DNA of 64,000 nucleotides, from the NCBI GenBank assembly GCA_947627235.1, contig CANQVG010000001.1, forward strand, positions 86,875 to 150,874. Reading direction: 5' to 3'. This DNA is from an uncultured Clostridia bacterium. Its GTDB lineage: Bacteria > Bacillota > Clostridia > Oscillospirales > Ruminococcaceae. The stretch's first letter is position 1. Each line of letters opens with the position of its first letter. The position numbers and the translations under genes are program-made. Below are positions 33,888 to 41,917 of the stretch, one piece after another. A model generated the notes under the pieces. The model saw only the letters and a program-made list of their open reading frames with translations. It made no database searches and was not told the origin of the DNA.

Positions 33888-36851
33888 ATGAGCAGCTTTA
33901 AACTTTATAAAAACGGCGTTCTTTGTGATATTCTTATTGAGGAAAATGCCTTTGACGGCGTGAAGCTCGTTGCAAACGCACACGCGGAAGACATTGAGCT
34001 TGTTTGCGGCAAAAAGCCTAAAATCAGAGCGTCGCTATCCGATGTAGGGTCGGGAAGCGTAATCATTGCCGGAACCGTCGGGAAGAGCGACATAATCAAC
34101 CGCCTTGCTTCCGAGGGGAAAATCAGCCTTGAAAACGTTACCGGCAAGAGAGAGGTCTATACTTTGGCGCATGTCGAAGCTCCATTTGCGGAGTATCCCG
34201 AAATCAAAGAGGCGCTCGTCGTTGCGGGAAGCGATAAGCGCGGCACAATCTACGGCATTTTCGATATCTCTGAGAGGATAGGTGTTTCTCCGCTCGTATA
34301 CTGGGGCGACGTTATCCCTCGCAGAAAAGACTGCGTAGAATTGGATCTTGTCTGCGGATTCACCTCAAAGGAACCCTCTGTGCGTTACCGCGGATTGTTT
34401 ATCAACGACGACTGGCCGGCGTTCGGCGGGTGGTGCCATAAGCGCTTCGGCGGATACAACGCAAAGGCATATGACCCAGTGTTTCAGCTTATTCTCAGGC
34501 TTAAGGGCAACTATATGTGGCCCGCTATGTGGACCGGCATATTCTCGGAGGAAGGACCCGGACTTGTCAACGCCGAGCTTGCAGACAAATACGGAATTGT
34601 AATAGGCGCATCTCACCACGAGCCGATGTGCAGGGCAGGAGCCGAATGGCAGAAGATTTATAAACAGTACGGAAACGACAACACTTGGAGCTTTATCTCC
34701 AACAAAGACGCAATTACCGAATTTTGGCGGGACGGTATAAGGCGCAACAAGGACTTTGAGAACGTCATCACAATCGGTATGCGCGGGGAAAATGACTCGC
34801 TGCTGCTCGGCAAAAATGCCACCCTTGAAGACAATATCAATGTATTGAGAAACGTCATAAACACACAGAACGGTCTTTTGCAGGAAGTCATCAATCCAGA
34901 CCTGAAAAAAATCCCGCGTATGCTCGCACTTTATTATGAGGTTGAGGACTTTTATCACGGAGATAAGACGGCAAAGGGTCTTAAAAACTGGGAGGCTCTT
35001 GACGACGTAATACTTATGCTCTGTGACGATACCTTCGCAAACCTCAGGTTCCTGCCCGACGAAACCGACCGTGACCACAAGGGCGGATTCGGTATGTATT
35101 ATCACTACGACTATCATGGCGCTTCGATATCCTACGAATGGATGAACGTCAACCGTCTCTCAAAGACTTGGGAGCAGATGACTATGGCATATGACTACAA
35201 TATCAGAGAACTATGGATAGTCAACCTTGGCGATATCAAGGGACTCGAGTATCCTCTCTGCTATTTTATGTCTCTCGCGTATGACTTCGAGAAATACGGC
35301 ACAAACGCTGTAAACAGCGTGGAAGCGTTTGTGAAGAACTGGGTGAAGCAGCAGTACGGCGACTGGCTTACCGATGAGCAGCTTGAAGACGTCTACACCG
35401 TTCTCAACGGCTACACAAAGTACAACAACGCGCGCACGCCCGAGTCGATGAATCAGAATATCTATGCTCCAATAAACTTCCGTGAGGGAGAAAGAGTGTA
35501 CACCGAGTGTCAGCACCTCATCAACATTGCCGAGTCGCTCTATAAAAACGCTCCCGAACCTATAAAACCGTCGATATTCTACGAGGTGTACTATCCTGCA
35601 GTCGCTTCGCTCAACTTCATACTTATGTCAATAGAAGCAGGTCTGAACAATTTCTACGCCTCTCACGGCAGCCTTGCCGCAAACAGGTATCTCGACTGTG
35701 TGAAGAAGCGAGTAAAGCGCGATGAGGAGCTTCAGCACGAGTTTGACACTCTGCTTGACGGAAAGTGGGTACATATGGCGGACTCCGCGCATCACGGTTT
35801 CAGGAGCTGGAACAACGAGGACTGGAGATATCCTTCCGTCAGTGAGGTTGTGCCGGTTCCGTCGGTGAAATCATATGTTTCCTTTGCCGGAAGCGAGAGG
35901 TACACTATAGGTACCTACTGGGCAGGAAATCCCCTTGAAAACCGTGAATTTATGCGGCCCGATACCGAGCGTATCACCATAAACATCGAATCGGGCAGTT
36001 CAGCCGAGATGCACTATGAAATAGAATGTGAAAAGCCTTGGCTTGTATTTGAAAGGACGAGCGGAGTCGTGACGCCCGAGGACGGCATATCGAGTGTTGA
36101 TATTAAGATTGATCGCTCAAAGCTTGAAAGCGCAGTTGACAGCGCAGATATCAATGTTCTTTGCGTCTTCAAGACCGATAATATGAATGAGCGTGACGAC
36201 GAGGAGATGTATGATAAGCCCATCGGCAGAACCTACTCGAGGCTCAAGGTATACGCCGGAGGCGAATATAACTATCCGCCTATGACTTATGTCGATACAG
36301 AGGGCTTTGTTTCTATGGAGGCAAGCAAATTCAGCGACAGCCACGTCACTGAAAACGCCGCTTGGGTCGGAATCGGCCACCTTTCGAGACTTGACACTCC
36401 CGCGATGAAAGTTTTGCCCTCGGCGGAGGCATATCTCAGCAACGATGAGGATAAATACATCACCGATGATGTACCCTATATAGAGTACAGCTTTGTCACC
36501 GAAAATGAGGGAAGTTATGAACTTGCAATGTACTTCTCGACACGTAACCCCGTTTCGGTAAAATCTAAACTGAGAGTAGGCTTATCGGTAAACGGCGGCG
36601 AGCGCGAAATAGTTTATACCGCGCCGGCAGGCTATAAGCCCGGTATGCACGGCAGCAGAGACTGGGGCAGAGAGGTTCTTGAAAGAGTGCGTGTCAAGAA
36701 GACCGACATAACGGTTGTAAAGGGTATGAATAAAATCAGAATCTACGGGGGCGACCCGAATATAATCCTTGAAAAGCTCGTAGCATACCCCAAGGGTCAC
36801 GAACCCGCGAAAACATATCTCGGTGCGCCGGAAAGCTATTACGTAAAGTAA
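33888..36851 (+). CDS. GH115 alpha-glucuronidase
   Basis: Removes (4-O-methyl-)glucuronic acid side chains from xylan or xylo-oligosaccharides in characterised GH115 members. 987 residues, normal for the family. Landmarks: YGIFDISERIGVSPLVYWGDVIP near residue 125, RYRGLFINDDWPAFGGW near 170, LRLKGNYMWPAMWTG near 205, GASHHEPMCRA near 245 and ITIGMRGENDSL near 300, ending with a beta-sandwich region (about 680-980). There is no signal peptide, so it should act inside the cell on imported oligosaccharides. A GGAGTG site precedes the ATG. The gene is probably co-transcribed with the next one, since no terminator lies between them. Confidence 0.93.
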   Translation: MSSFKLYKNGVLCDILIEENAFDGVKLVANAHAEDIELVCGKKPKIRASLSDVGSGSVIIAGTVGKSDIINRLASEGKISLENVTGKREVYTLAHVEAPFAEYPEIKEALVVAGSDKRGTIYGIFDISERIGVSPLVYWGDVIPRRKDCVELDLVCGFTSKEPSVRYRGLFINDDWPAFGGWCHKRFGGYNAKAYDPVFQLILRLKGNYMWPAMWTGIFSEEGPGLVNAELADKYGIVIGASHHEPMCRAGAEWQKIYKQYGNDNTWSFISNKDAITEFWRDGIRRNKDFENVITIGMRGENDSLLLGKNATLEDNINVLRNVINTQNGLLQEVINPDLKKIPRMLALYYEVEDFYHGDKTAKGLKNWEALDDVILMLCDDTFANLRFLPDETDRDHKGGFGMYYHYDYHGASISYEWMNVNRLSKTWEQMTMAYDYNIRELWIVNLGDIKGLEYPLCYFMSLAYDFEKYGTNAVNSVEAFVKNWVKQQYGDWLTDEQLEDVYTVLNGYTKYNNARTPESMNQNIYAPINFREGERVYTECQHLINIAESLYKNAPEPIKPSIFYEVYYPAVASLNFILMSIEAGLNNFYASHGSLAANRYLDCVKKRVKRDEELQHEFDTLLDGKWVHMADSAHHGFRSWNNEDWRYPSVSEVVPVPSVKSYVSFAGSERYTIGTYWAGNPLENREFMRPDTERITINIESGSSAEMHYEIECEKPWLVFERTSGVVTPEDGISSVDIKIDRSKLESAVDSADINVLCVFKTDNMNERDDEEMYDKPIGRTYSRLKVYAGGEYNYPPMTYVDTEGFVSMEASKFSDSHVTENAAWVGIGHLSRLDTPAMKVLPSAEAYLSNDEDKYITDDVPYIEYSFVTENEGSYELAMYFSTRNPVSVKSKLRVGLSVNGGEREIVYTAPAGYKPGMHGSRDWGREVLERVRVKKTDITVVKGMNKIRIYGGDPNIILEKLVAYPKGHEPAKTYLGAPESYYVK

Positions 36852-36877
36852 TATAGCTTTACAGACTCGCTGAAAAA

Positions 36878-37627
36878 ATGACTGATTATCAGCGCTTTGA
36901 AGAGCTCACTTCAAAGTCAATAGAGGAACTTCACGAGGATAACGGCGTGGGGACGCTTTCTGAAAAGTATCTCCACGTCTTCCTCAAGAATTATTTTGAG
37001 CCTGATAAATCCTGCCACGAAGTAAAGGTGGGACGCTTTACAGCGGATATTTGCCGCGACAATCATATCACTGAGATTCAGACCCGAAACCTCAATGCCT
37101 TGCGTGAAAAACTGGAGTATTATATGCTCGAAGGATACGACGTAACGGTCGTTCACCCTATACCGCGTATACGGAAGATGCTTCATATTGACCCTGAAAC
37201 CGGAGCTGTTATAAAAACTTACCGCTATCCGCGTAAGGGCAGTTTTTACAGCGCAATTCCCGAACTGTACAAAATAAAGTATTTTCTTGATTGGGACAAG
37301 CTTACTGTGCGTTTGATGCTCTTTGACGTTGAGGAATACAGGGAAATAAAGACCGGCAGCAGACGAAGAAAGTCTGAGCGTCTTGAACGGATACCGTTTG
37401 CGATAGGGGAGTCGGTGATACTCGATAATTCCGCAGATTACCTCGTTTTCATACCCGAGGGACTCCCAAAGGAGTTTACCTCAAAGGACTATGCGGAGTG
37501 TGCAAAGGTCTCGCGGGAAATTGCCAACGCTGCGCTGAATATTCTCAGCTACCTGAAAACAGTTGAGCGCGTCGCAAAGGACGGCAGGTACTACGTCTAC
37601 AGGCTGAATAAATATTTTGAAGTATAA
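36878..37627 (+). CDS. Unknown protein with nuclease-like (D-ExQ) core and predicted winged-helix end
   Basis: 249 residues; I do not recognise a named family. Residues 28-85 show the pattern of a PD-(D/E)XK-type fold: helix with E29, a strand with GRFTADI (D57), a strand ITEIQT (E66-x-Q68), then a helix NLNALREKLEYY. Residues ~200-249 (SREIANAALNILSYLKTVERVAKDGRYYVYRLNKY) look like a winged helix. So it could be a DNA- or RNA-directed nuclease or an inactive relative; this is inference from pattern only. No signal peptide or membrane helix. It lies 26 nt after GH115 and before a strong terminator. The start context is weak. Confidence 0.65.
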   Translation: MTDYQRFEELTSKSIEELHEDNGVGTLSEKYLHVFLKNYFEPDKSCHEVKVGRFTADICRDNHITEIQTRNLNALREKLEYYMLEGYDVTVVHPIPRIRKMLHIDPETGAVIKTYRYPRKGSFYSAIPELYKIKYFLDWDKLTVRLMLFDVEEYREIKTGSRRRKSERLERIPFAIGESVILDNSADYLVFIPEGLPKEFTSKDYAECAKVSREIANAALNILSYLKTVERVAKDGRYYVYRLNKYFEV

Positions 37628-37654
37628 ACGGCGGATGTCCCCGCCGTTTTTTTG
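37627..37654 (+). terminator. Intrinsic terminator after the nuclease-like gene
   Basis: Stem AACGGCGG / CCGCCGTT with a 6-nt loop and a long T run; the T run abuts the -35 of the sigma-factor promoter. Confidence 0.92.
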
Positions 37655-37679
37655 AAACTTTTTTATCGGGTTGCGCGTC
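37653..37679 (+). promoter_or_regulatory. ECF-type promoter of the sigma/anti-sigma pair
   Basis: TGAAAC (37653-37658), 17 nt, CGTC (37676-37679), the pattern of Bacillus sigma-M/W promoters. A perfect palindrome GTAACGTTAC follows at 37688-37697, near the expected start of transcription. Suggests self-activation by the encoded ECF sigma. Confidence 0.65.
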
Positions 37680-37722
37680 TAACTGTCGTAACGTTACAAA
37701 AAACAAAAAGAGGTGAATCAAC

Positions 37723-38238
37723 GTGGACAGCATATTTGCGGAAAGACTCAGGTCAGGCGACCCTGAAGCTTTTATGCGGCTTTTTTCGGAAGTATCCGAC
37801 GAGCTTTATCGCGTAGCGTATATCTATGTCAAAAACAGCGAGGACGCCCGCGATGTTGTTCAAGAGACTGCATACAGGTGCTTCAAGGGAGTCGGCAAAT
37901 TGAAAAGCGCAGAATATTTCAGAACTTGGGCAGTAAAAACCGCAATCAACTGCGCACTTGATATCCTCAGAAAGAACAAAAGAACGATTTCAATTGAGGA
38001 TAATCAGGCTATTTCAATTGGGGAGTCTCCGTCGCCGGAAAATGCCGCAGTAGCTTCCGCTACGCTTGACGGTCTGATGAATAAGTTGAATGAACGCGAA
38101 AAAAGCGCAGTGGTTTTGAGACACATCTGCGGACTGAGCCTCGAGGAAGTGGCAAAGACGCTGAAAGTCCCGTTGAGCACCGCAAAATCGGCGCTTTACC
38201 GAGCAATGAATAAGTTGAGAAAGGAGTGTTTTGAATGA
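37723..38238 (+). CDS. ECF-family RNA polymerase sigma factor
   Basis: 171 residues: region 2 (LYRVAYIYVKNSEDARDVVQETAYRCFKGVGKLKSAEYFRTWAVKTAINCALDILRK, about 25-88) and region 4 (LNEREKSAVVLRHICGLSLEEVAKTLKVPLSTAKSALYRAMNKLRK, about 115-168). There is no region 1 or 3, so it is an ECF sigma. GTG start at 37723 with AGAGGTG 7 nt upstream. The stop overlaps the ATG of the partner gene. An ECF-like promoter lies in front, implying autoregulation. The regulon is unknown; the nearby yhbD-bactofilin promoter is sigma-A type. Confidence 0.92.
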   Translation: MDSIFAERLRSGDPEAFMRLFSEVSDELYRVAYIYVKNSEDARDVVQETAYRCFKGVGKLKSAEYFRTWAVKTAINCALDILRKNKRTISIEDNQAISIGESPSPENAAVASATLDGLMNKLNEREKSAVVLRHICGLSLEEVAKTLKVPLSTAKSALYRAMNKLRKECFE

Positions 38239-39296
38239 ATAACAAGATTTTAGAAGCCCTTAAAACTATACCTGTTCCCGCAAATATTGAAAACAGTGTC
38301 AACGAGGGCATCAAGCGTGCCGAATCAGAAAGGAGAGATAGAATGAAAAAGAATTATCTGCGCAAAACTGCAATAGCGGCAGCCTGCGCGGCAGTAATAC
38401 TGACCGCCAGCTTCACAGCTGTAGCTGCGTATGTTTCACCGTTTGAAAAATCAACAATGACCAACAGAGCCTACGGCGCCGCGCTCGAATTTGCCGTCGC
38501 GCATGCGGACAGCGAAGAACAGAGGCAAAGCATCGCGGCGATGCTGATTGACGACCTCGCATATGACAAGTCGACCGAAGAGTCATCTGTAAACTTCGGG
38601 CTTGAAGGATTCACCCCGATTTATAATGTCGATTTTAAAGTCGCGGGCTTTGCATACGAAATTCAGGTGGACGCGAAGACCTTTGATGTCATCAGCTACG
38701 AAAGGTCTTTCGACGAAGGCTGGGAGGAGCATCTTTCGGCTGTTGAGAACAGTGAAAAGCCTTCCGTTCAGACAATCACGCCTGTAGACGCATCGTTTAT
38801 TGCCCAAGACTGGTTTGGGCTGTATGACCCCAAAAACTGTGGTGACTCGTCATTGTCAGCCACAGTGACTCCCGATAACGACGGCATAAACGTCAGACTT
38901 ACTCATGGCGGATATGTCTATGAATGTAATGTCGACTACGGTTCGGGAGCGGTCACAAAAGCTACGATAGCCGAGGAAAAGAGCAGCAAAGGCGACAGGC
39001 ACAGGCATGAACCGAGTGACGAATATATAGGTCTGTACAAGGCAAGCCGAATAGTTTTGGATGAATACAGGCTGAGCTATAGTCCATTTGATTACTTTAA
39101 TCCCGAGAATATGCATGCGATGAGTATTGACTTCGTTTCGAAGACGCAGAAAAGGGGAGACAAAACCTTTGACAGCGGCTATGGAGATGACGTTTACGTA
39201 GCGGTGCTTCAGTTAAAGGAAACTTCGATCCGCGCAGAAATAGTTATCAATGCAAAAACCGGCGAAGTAATATCAAATAAAGTTACTACTGAGTAA
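38235..39296 (+). CDS. Predicted membrane anti-sigma factor with PepSY-like domains
   Basis: 353 residues: a short cytosolic N-terminus (about 1-45) that should bind the sigma factor, one membrane helix (about 45-68) and a large outside part with PepSY-like blocks (YEIQVDAKTFDVISYER near 140 and AEIVINAKTGEVISNK at the end). The ATGA overlap with the sigma gene supports a sigma/anti-sigma pair; there is no zinc-binding HxxxCxxC. A strong in-frame internal start (AGGAGA then ATG at 38343) would give a 317-residue form lacking most of the cytosolic segment. The function as anti-sigma is inferred from architecture. Confidence 0.75.
   Translation: MNNKILEALKTIPVPANIENSVNEGIKRAESERRDRMKKNYLRKTAIAAACAAVILTASFTAVAAYVSPFEKSTMTNRAYGAALEFAVAHADSEEQRQSIAAMLIDDLAYDKSTEESSVNFGLEGFTPIYNVDFKVAGFAYEIQVDAKTFDVISYERSFDEGWEEHLSAVENSEKPSVQTITPVDASFIAQDWFGLYDPKNCGDSSLSATVTPDNDGINVRLTHGGYVYECNVDYGSGAVTKATIAEEKSSKGDRHRHEPSDEYIGLYKASRIVLDEYRLSYSPFDYFNPENMHAMSIDFVSKTQKRGDKTFDSGYGDDVYVAVLQLKETSIRAEIVINAKTGEVISNKVTTE
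38330..38345 (+). promoter_or_regulatory. Internal ribosome binding site in the anti-sigma gene
   Basis: AAAGGAGA followed after 6 nt by in-frame ATG at 38343 (codon 37). It would start the protein just before the membrane helix. Confidence 0.5.
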
Positions 39297-39300
39297 GTAA

Positions 39301-39326
39301 AAAATCCCCCATCTGGGGGATTTTTT
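39301..39326 (+). terminator. Intrinsic terminator after the anti-sigma gene
   Basis: Stem AAAATCCCCC / GGGGGATTTT, 4-nt loop, followed by T residues. Nearly symmetrical. Confidence 0.9.
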
Positions 39327-39347
39327 ATGAAAATTTTCAAATACCTA

Positions 39348-39376
39348 TTGACAGCGTAACAATGTTATGTTACACT
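39348..39376 (+). promoter_or_regulatory. Sigma-A promoter of the yhbD-bactofilin operon
   Basis: TTGACA (39348-39353), 17-nt spacer, TACACT (39371-39376). The spacer and -10 are covered by an operator array. Confidence 0.85.
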
Positions 39377-39398
39377 TATAACAGTAACATTGTTACGC
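39354..39398 (+). promoter_or_regulatory. Operator array of GTAACA/TGTTAC half-sites
   Basis: A perfect 14-bp inverted repeat (39354-39367 and 39385-39398, 17 nt apart) encloses a smaller one, TGTTA (39368-39372) and TAACA (39379-39383). Each 14-bp arm contains a near-palindrome GTAACA-W-TGTTA, giving six half-sites in all. They cover the spacer, -10 and start of transcription, as expected for a repressor or MerR-like regulator. Confidence 0.75.
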
Positions 39399-39418
39399 TA
39401 ATCTGAAAGGAGGACGCT

Positions 39419-39802
39419 ATGGAGGAACTAATTTCCAAAAAAGAGTTGCTCGAAAAATACGGTATTTCCTACGGAACACTCTACCGTTGGAAGCGAATGG
39501 GGCTCATTCCCGAGGAATGGCTTGTAAAGAAGTCGACCTTTACAGGTCAGGAGACCTTTTTCAACCGCGAGCTAATCTGCCGCAGGGTTGAGGAAATACT
39601 GTCGAAAAAAGACGATGTTTCGCTCGAAGAACTTGCAAAGGAACTCGGCAGAAAGAGTAAGGAGATGCCAAAACTGAAAATCTGTACAAAATATGGTGAC
39701 AAGCTGTTTTACTTGTCAGATGTTACCGAGATTTGCGTTTCGGCAAACGGCAGAGAAACAAGCATTTTATGCGCAGCTAAGAGCGCTGCGGAAAAAGACT
39801 GA
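39419..39802 (+). CDS. yhbD: YhbD-like MerR-type DNA-binding protein (DUF4004)
   Basis: 127 residues. The N-terminus ISKKELLEKYGISYGTLYRWKRMGLIPEEW is a MerR-like winged helix, and LVKKSTFTGQETFFNRELI follows, typical of YhbD/DUF4004. The C-terminal half carries no known ligand domain. An AGGAGG site precedes the ATG. Located 12 nt upstream of a bactofilin-like gene as in Bacillus yhbD-yhbE-yhbF; it is the best candidate to bind the operator array in front of its own gene. Confidence 0.85.
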   Translation: MEELISKKELLEKYGISYGTLYRWKRMGLIPEEWLVKKSTFTGQETFFNRELICRRVEEILSKKDDVSLEELAKELGRKSKEMPKLKICTKYGDKLFYLSDVTEICVSANGRETSILCAAKSAAEKD

Positions 39803-39814
39803 GGAGGTAATTTT

Positions 39815-40543
39815 ATGGGCAATATTCATATTTCGGGGAGCGGCAGGATTAACGCCGACGGAAGCATCTACGAGGACGTTCATATCTCCGGTTCGGGGCA
39901 TATCAACGGCGACCTGCGCTGCCGTTCAATACACATCAGCGGCTCCGCTCATTTCGGAGGAAATGTCTTCTGTGAGGAAGAGATAAAGACGTCAGGCTCC
40001 GGACATTTTGACGGAAACGTTGAGTGCGATAGCTTTTACGTTTCGGGTTCGGGACATCTCGAAAATAACCTGAAATGCAGGACTTTCAAGTCCTCAGGCT
40101 CATCGCATATAAACGGAAGCGTTAGCTGTACCGAAGCTTCTGTTTCAGGGTCGGTACATATCGGAAAGGATATGACCGGCGAGAACATTAAGATTTGCGG
40201 CGGTTCGCGTATCGAAGGGCTTTTAAACGCCGAAAACATCACGATATCGCTCGGCGGCAAAAACACCGTAGGAGAAATCGGCTGTACAAAGCTTAATGTC
40301 AACGAAAGCGAAAACGGCAGCGTATTTCGCATCGGACCGTTTTCATTCGGACCAAAAAGCATCGGCGAACTTGTCTGCCCGATAATCGAGGGCGACGAAA
40401 TTTCGCTTATACGAACGAAGTCGGAGGTTGTAAGAGGAAAAACGGTAAAAATCGGCGCCGGCTGCGAGATAAAGCGCGTAGAATACAGCGAGAGCATTGA
40501 AGTCGCGGAGGGCTCGAAAGTGGGCGAGCAGATCAAAATTTAA
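39815..40543 (+). CDS. Bactofilin-like polymer-forming protein
   Basis: 242 residues of a beta-helical repeat protein (YhbE/YhbF-like). The N-terminal ~150 residues consist of a motif near HISGSGHINGDL repeated roughly every 19-20 residues, with Cys at recurring positions (DLRC, NVFC, NVEC, NLKC, SVSC), which may stack in the helix. The last ~90 residues are less regular beta sheet. Bactofilins polymerise without nucleotide. AGGAGG site upstream; co-transcribed with yhbD. Confidence 0.85.
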   Translation: MGNIHISGSGRINADGSIYEDVHISGSGHINGDLRCRSIHISGSAHFGGNVFCEEEIKTSGSGHFDGNVECDSFYVSGSGHLENNLKCRTFKSSGSSHINGSVSCTEASVSGSVHIGKDMTGENIKICGGSRIEGLLNAENITISLGGKNTVGEIGCTKLNVNESENGSVFRIGPFSFGPKSIGELVCPIIEGDEISLIRTKSEVVRGKTVKIGAGCEIKRVEYSESIEVAEGSKVGEQIKI

Positions 40544-40553
40544 AATTATGTTG

Positions 40554-40590
40554 AAATCCCTTGCCGTTCAGCAGGGGATTTCTTGAATTT
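40554..40590 (+). terminator. Terminator after the bactofilin gene
   Basis: Stem AAATCCC / GGGATTT with inner pairing around CCGTTCAGC, followed by TTGAATTT. Moderately strong. Confidence 0.7.
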
Positions 40591-40616
40591 ATCCTCCAAA
40601 AAATTGCTTATTTGTA

Positions 40617-40645
40617 TTGATATTTTGTAAACCTTATGATAAAAT
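40617..40645 (+). promoter_or_regulatory. Promoter of the acyltransferase gene
   Basis: TTGATA (40617-40622), 17-nt spacer, TAAAAT (40640-40645). Confidence 0.75.
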
Positions 40646-40672
40646 ATTTGGTAGATGCGGGGAGGGGAGAAT

Positions 40673-41866
40673 ATGGGACGCCGTAAGAAAAAAATCGGCA
40701 GACCGAACAGAATCGTCTACAACCTCGGGTTCGGCGCGCTCAGAGCTTATTTTCGCATTTTTGTCGGCACACGCTTTAAGTTTGACCGTTCCGGTCTTTC
40801 GGACTTGAAGAATGGCCCCGCGCTGGTAATTTCTCCGCACATTTCAGGCATCGACCACATATGTGTAGGGATTGCATGTAAAAAGTATTTGCCGACATTC
40901 GTGCTTAGCGAACACCTCTTTGCGAAACCGCTGATAAGGTGGATACTCACAAACCTCGGACACGTAATTTCAAAGAAGATGTTCTGTGCAGACGCGGGTA
41001 CGATTATGGGAATAATGCGTGCAAAAGCCGAGGGCAACGTTATAGTGCTTTTCCCCGAGGGCAGAATGAACTGCGTAGCTCGCACATATCCCGTCACGGC
41101 CGGAACCGCTGAGCTTGTCAAGCGTCTCGGGATTCCGGTATACTGCGTTACAGCGACAGGCGCGGCTCTTGCCGACCCGAAGTGGTATAAAGGCTTTAGA
41201 AAGGGTCTTGTGACCGTGACTACGTCAAAGGTATTTGATGCAGAGGAGCTGAGCGGTCTTTCGGTAGGGGAAATAGACAAGAGGCTCGCAGACGCAATTT
41301 TTCACGATGACGAGATATCCGCCGCAGGAAGAAGATATCCCGCGAAAGACACCGTGGCGGGACTGGACAATGTGCTTTACAAATGTCCCGAATGTGGCAG
41401 TGAGCTTACTCTTAAAGCCGAAAACTGTGTGATTTCCTGCATCTCTTGCGGCTTCAAAACCGAGCTGCGCGACGATTACCGGTTTACAAACGGCAGGTTG
41501 CATTCGGTGAACGAGTGGTTTTACTGGCAGCTCGACGAGCTAGATATAAACGCAGTTATGGAAGACGACATCAAAATCGGAGCCGTCGGCAGAGACGGAA
41601 ATATGGATATGAACGCGGGAGAGGGTCACATTTGCCTTGACCGCGAGAGGCTGAGGCTTTCGGGAACCGTATTCGGCGAGAGCGTAGAATACAACACCGA
41701 GCTTTCGGTTCTCGGGGGAACGCCATATACTCCAAACAGAGAGTTTGACATATACTGCAAAAAGAAGCTGCTTTATCTTCAGCCGTCCGACCCGCGCACG
41801 GTTGTAAAATGGGCGACATTCATTGACAAGTCGGTCGCCGAAAAGCGTGGCATAAAACTTTATTAG
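40673..41866 (+). CDS. PlsC-like acyltransferase with zinc-ribbon extension
   Basis: 397 residues from ATG 40673 (GGAGGGGAG just upstream). Residues ~25-215 form a PlsC-type domain, but the usual HxxxxD reads HISGID (H-I-S-G-I-D) and the second block LFPEGRMNC. After it comes a rubredoxin-like zinc ribbon (YKCPECGSEL, later CISCGFKTEL, about 240-270) and a C-terminal beta-rich region with no recognised domain. The lipid substrate is unknown; the ribbon suggests a partner or regulatory role. This is a second PlsC homologue in the window besides the cmk fusion. Confidence 0.82.
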   Translation: MGRRKKKIGRPNRIVYNLGFGALRAYFRIFVGTRFKFDRSGLSDLKNGPALVISPHISGIDHICVGIACKKYLPTFVLSEHLFAKPLIRWILTNLGHVISKKMFCADAGTIMGIMRAKAEGNVIVLFPEGRMNCVARTYPVTAGTAELVKRLGIPVYCVTATGAALADPKWYKGFRKGLVTVTTSKVFDAEELSGLSVGEIDKRLADAIFHDDEISAAGRRYPAKDTVAGLDNVLYKCPECGSELTLKAENCVISCISCGFKTELRDDYRFTNGRLHSVNEWFYWQLDELDINAVMEDDIKIGAVGRDGNMDMNAGEGHICLDRERLRLSGTVFGESVEYNTELSVLGGTPYTPNREFDIYCKKKLLYLQPSDPRTVVKWATFIDKSVAEKRGIKLY

Positions 41867-41917
41867 TTGAATCGCGCAGATGCGCTTCAAAATATCCCGA
41901 AAAGTGAGGAAATCAAA

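Noticed and set aside
34365..35117. 250-residue minus-strand frame inside GH115
   Set aside because: Fully antisense to a conserved glycoside hydrolase, no start context, composition of a shadow frame.
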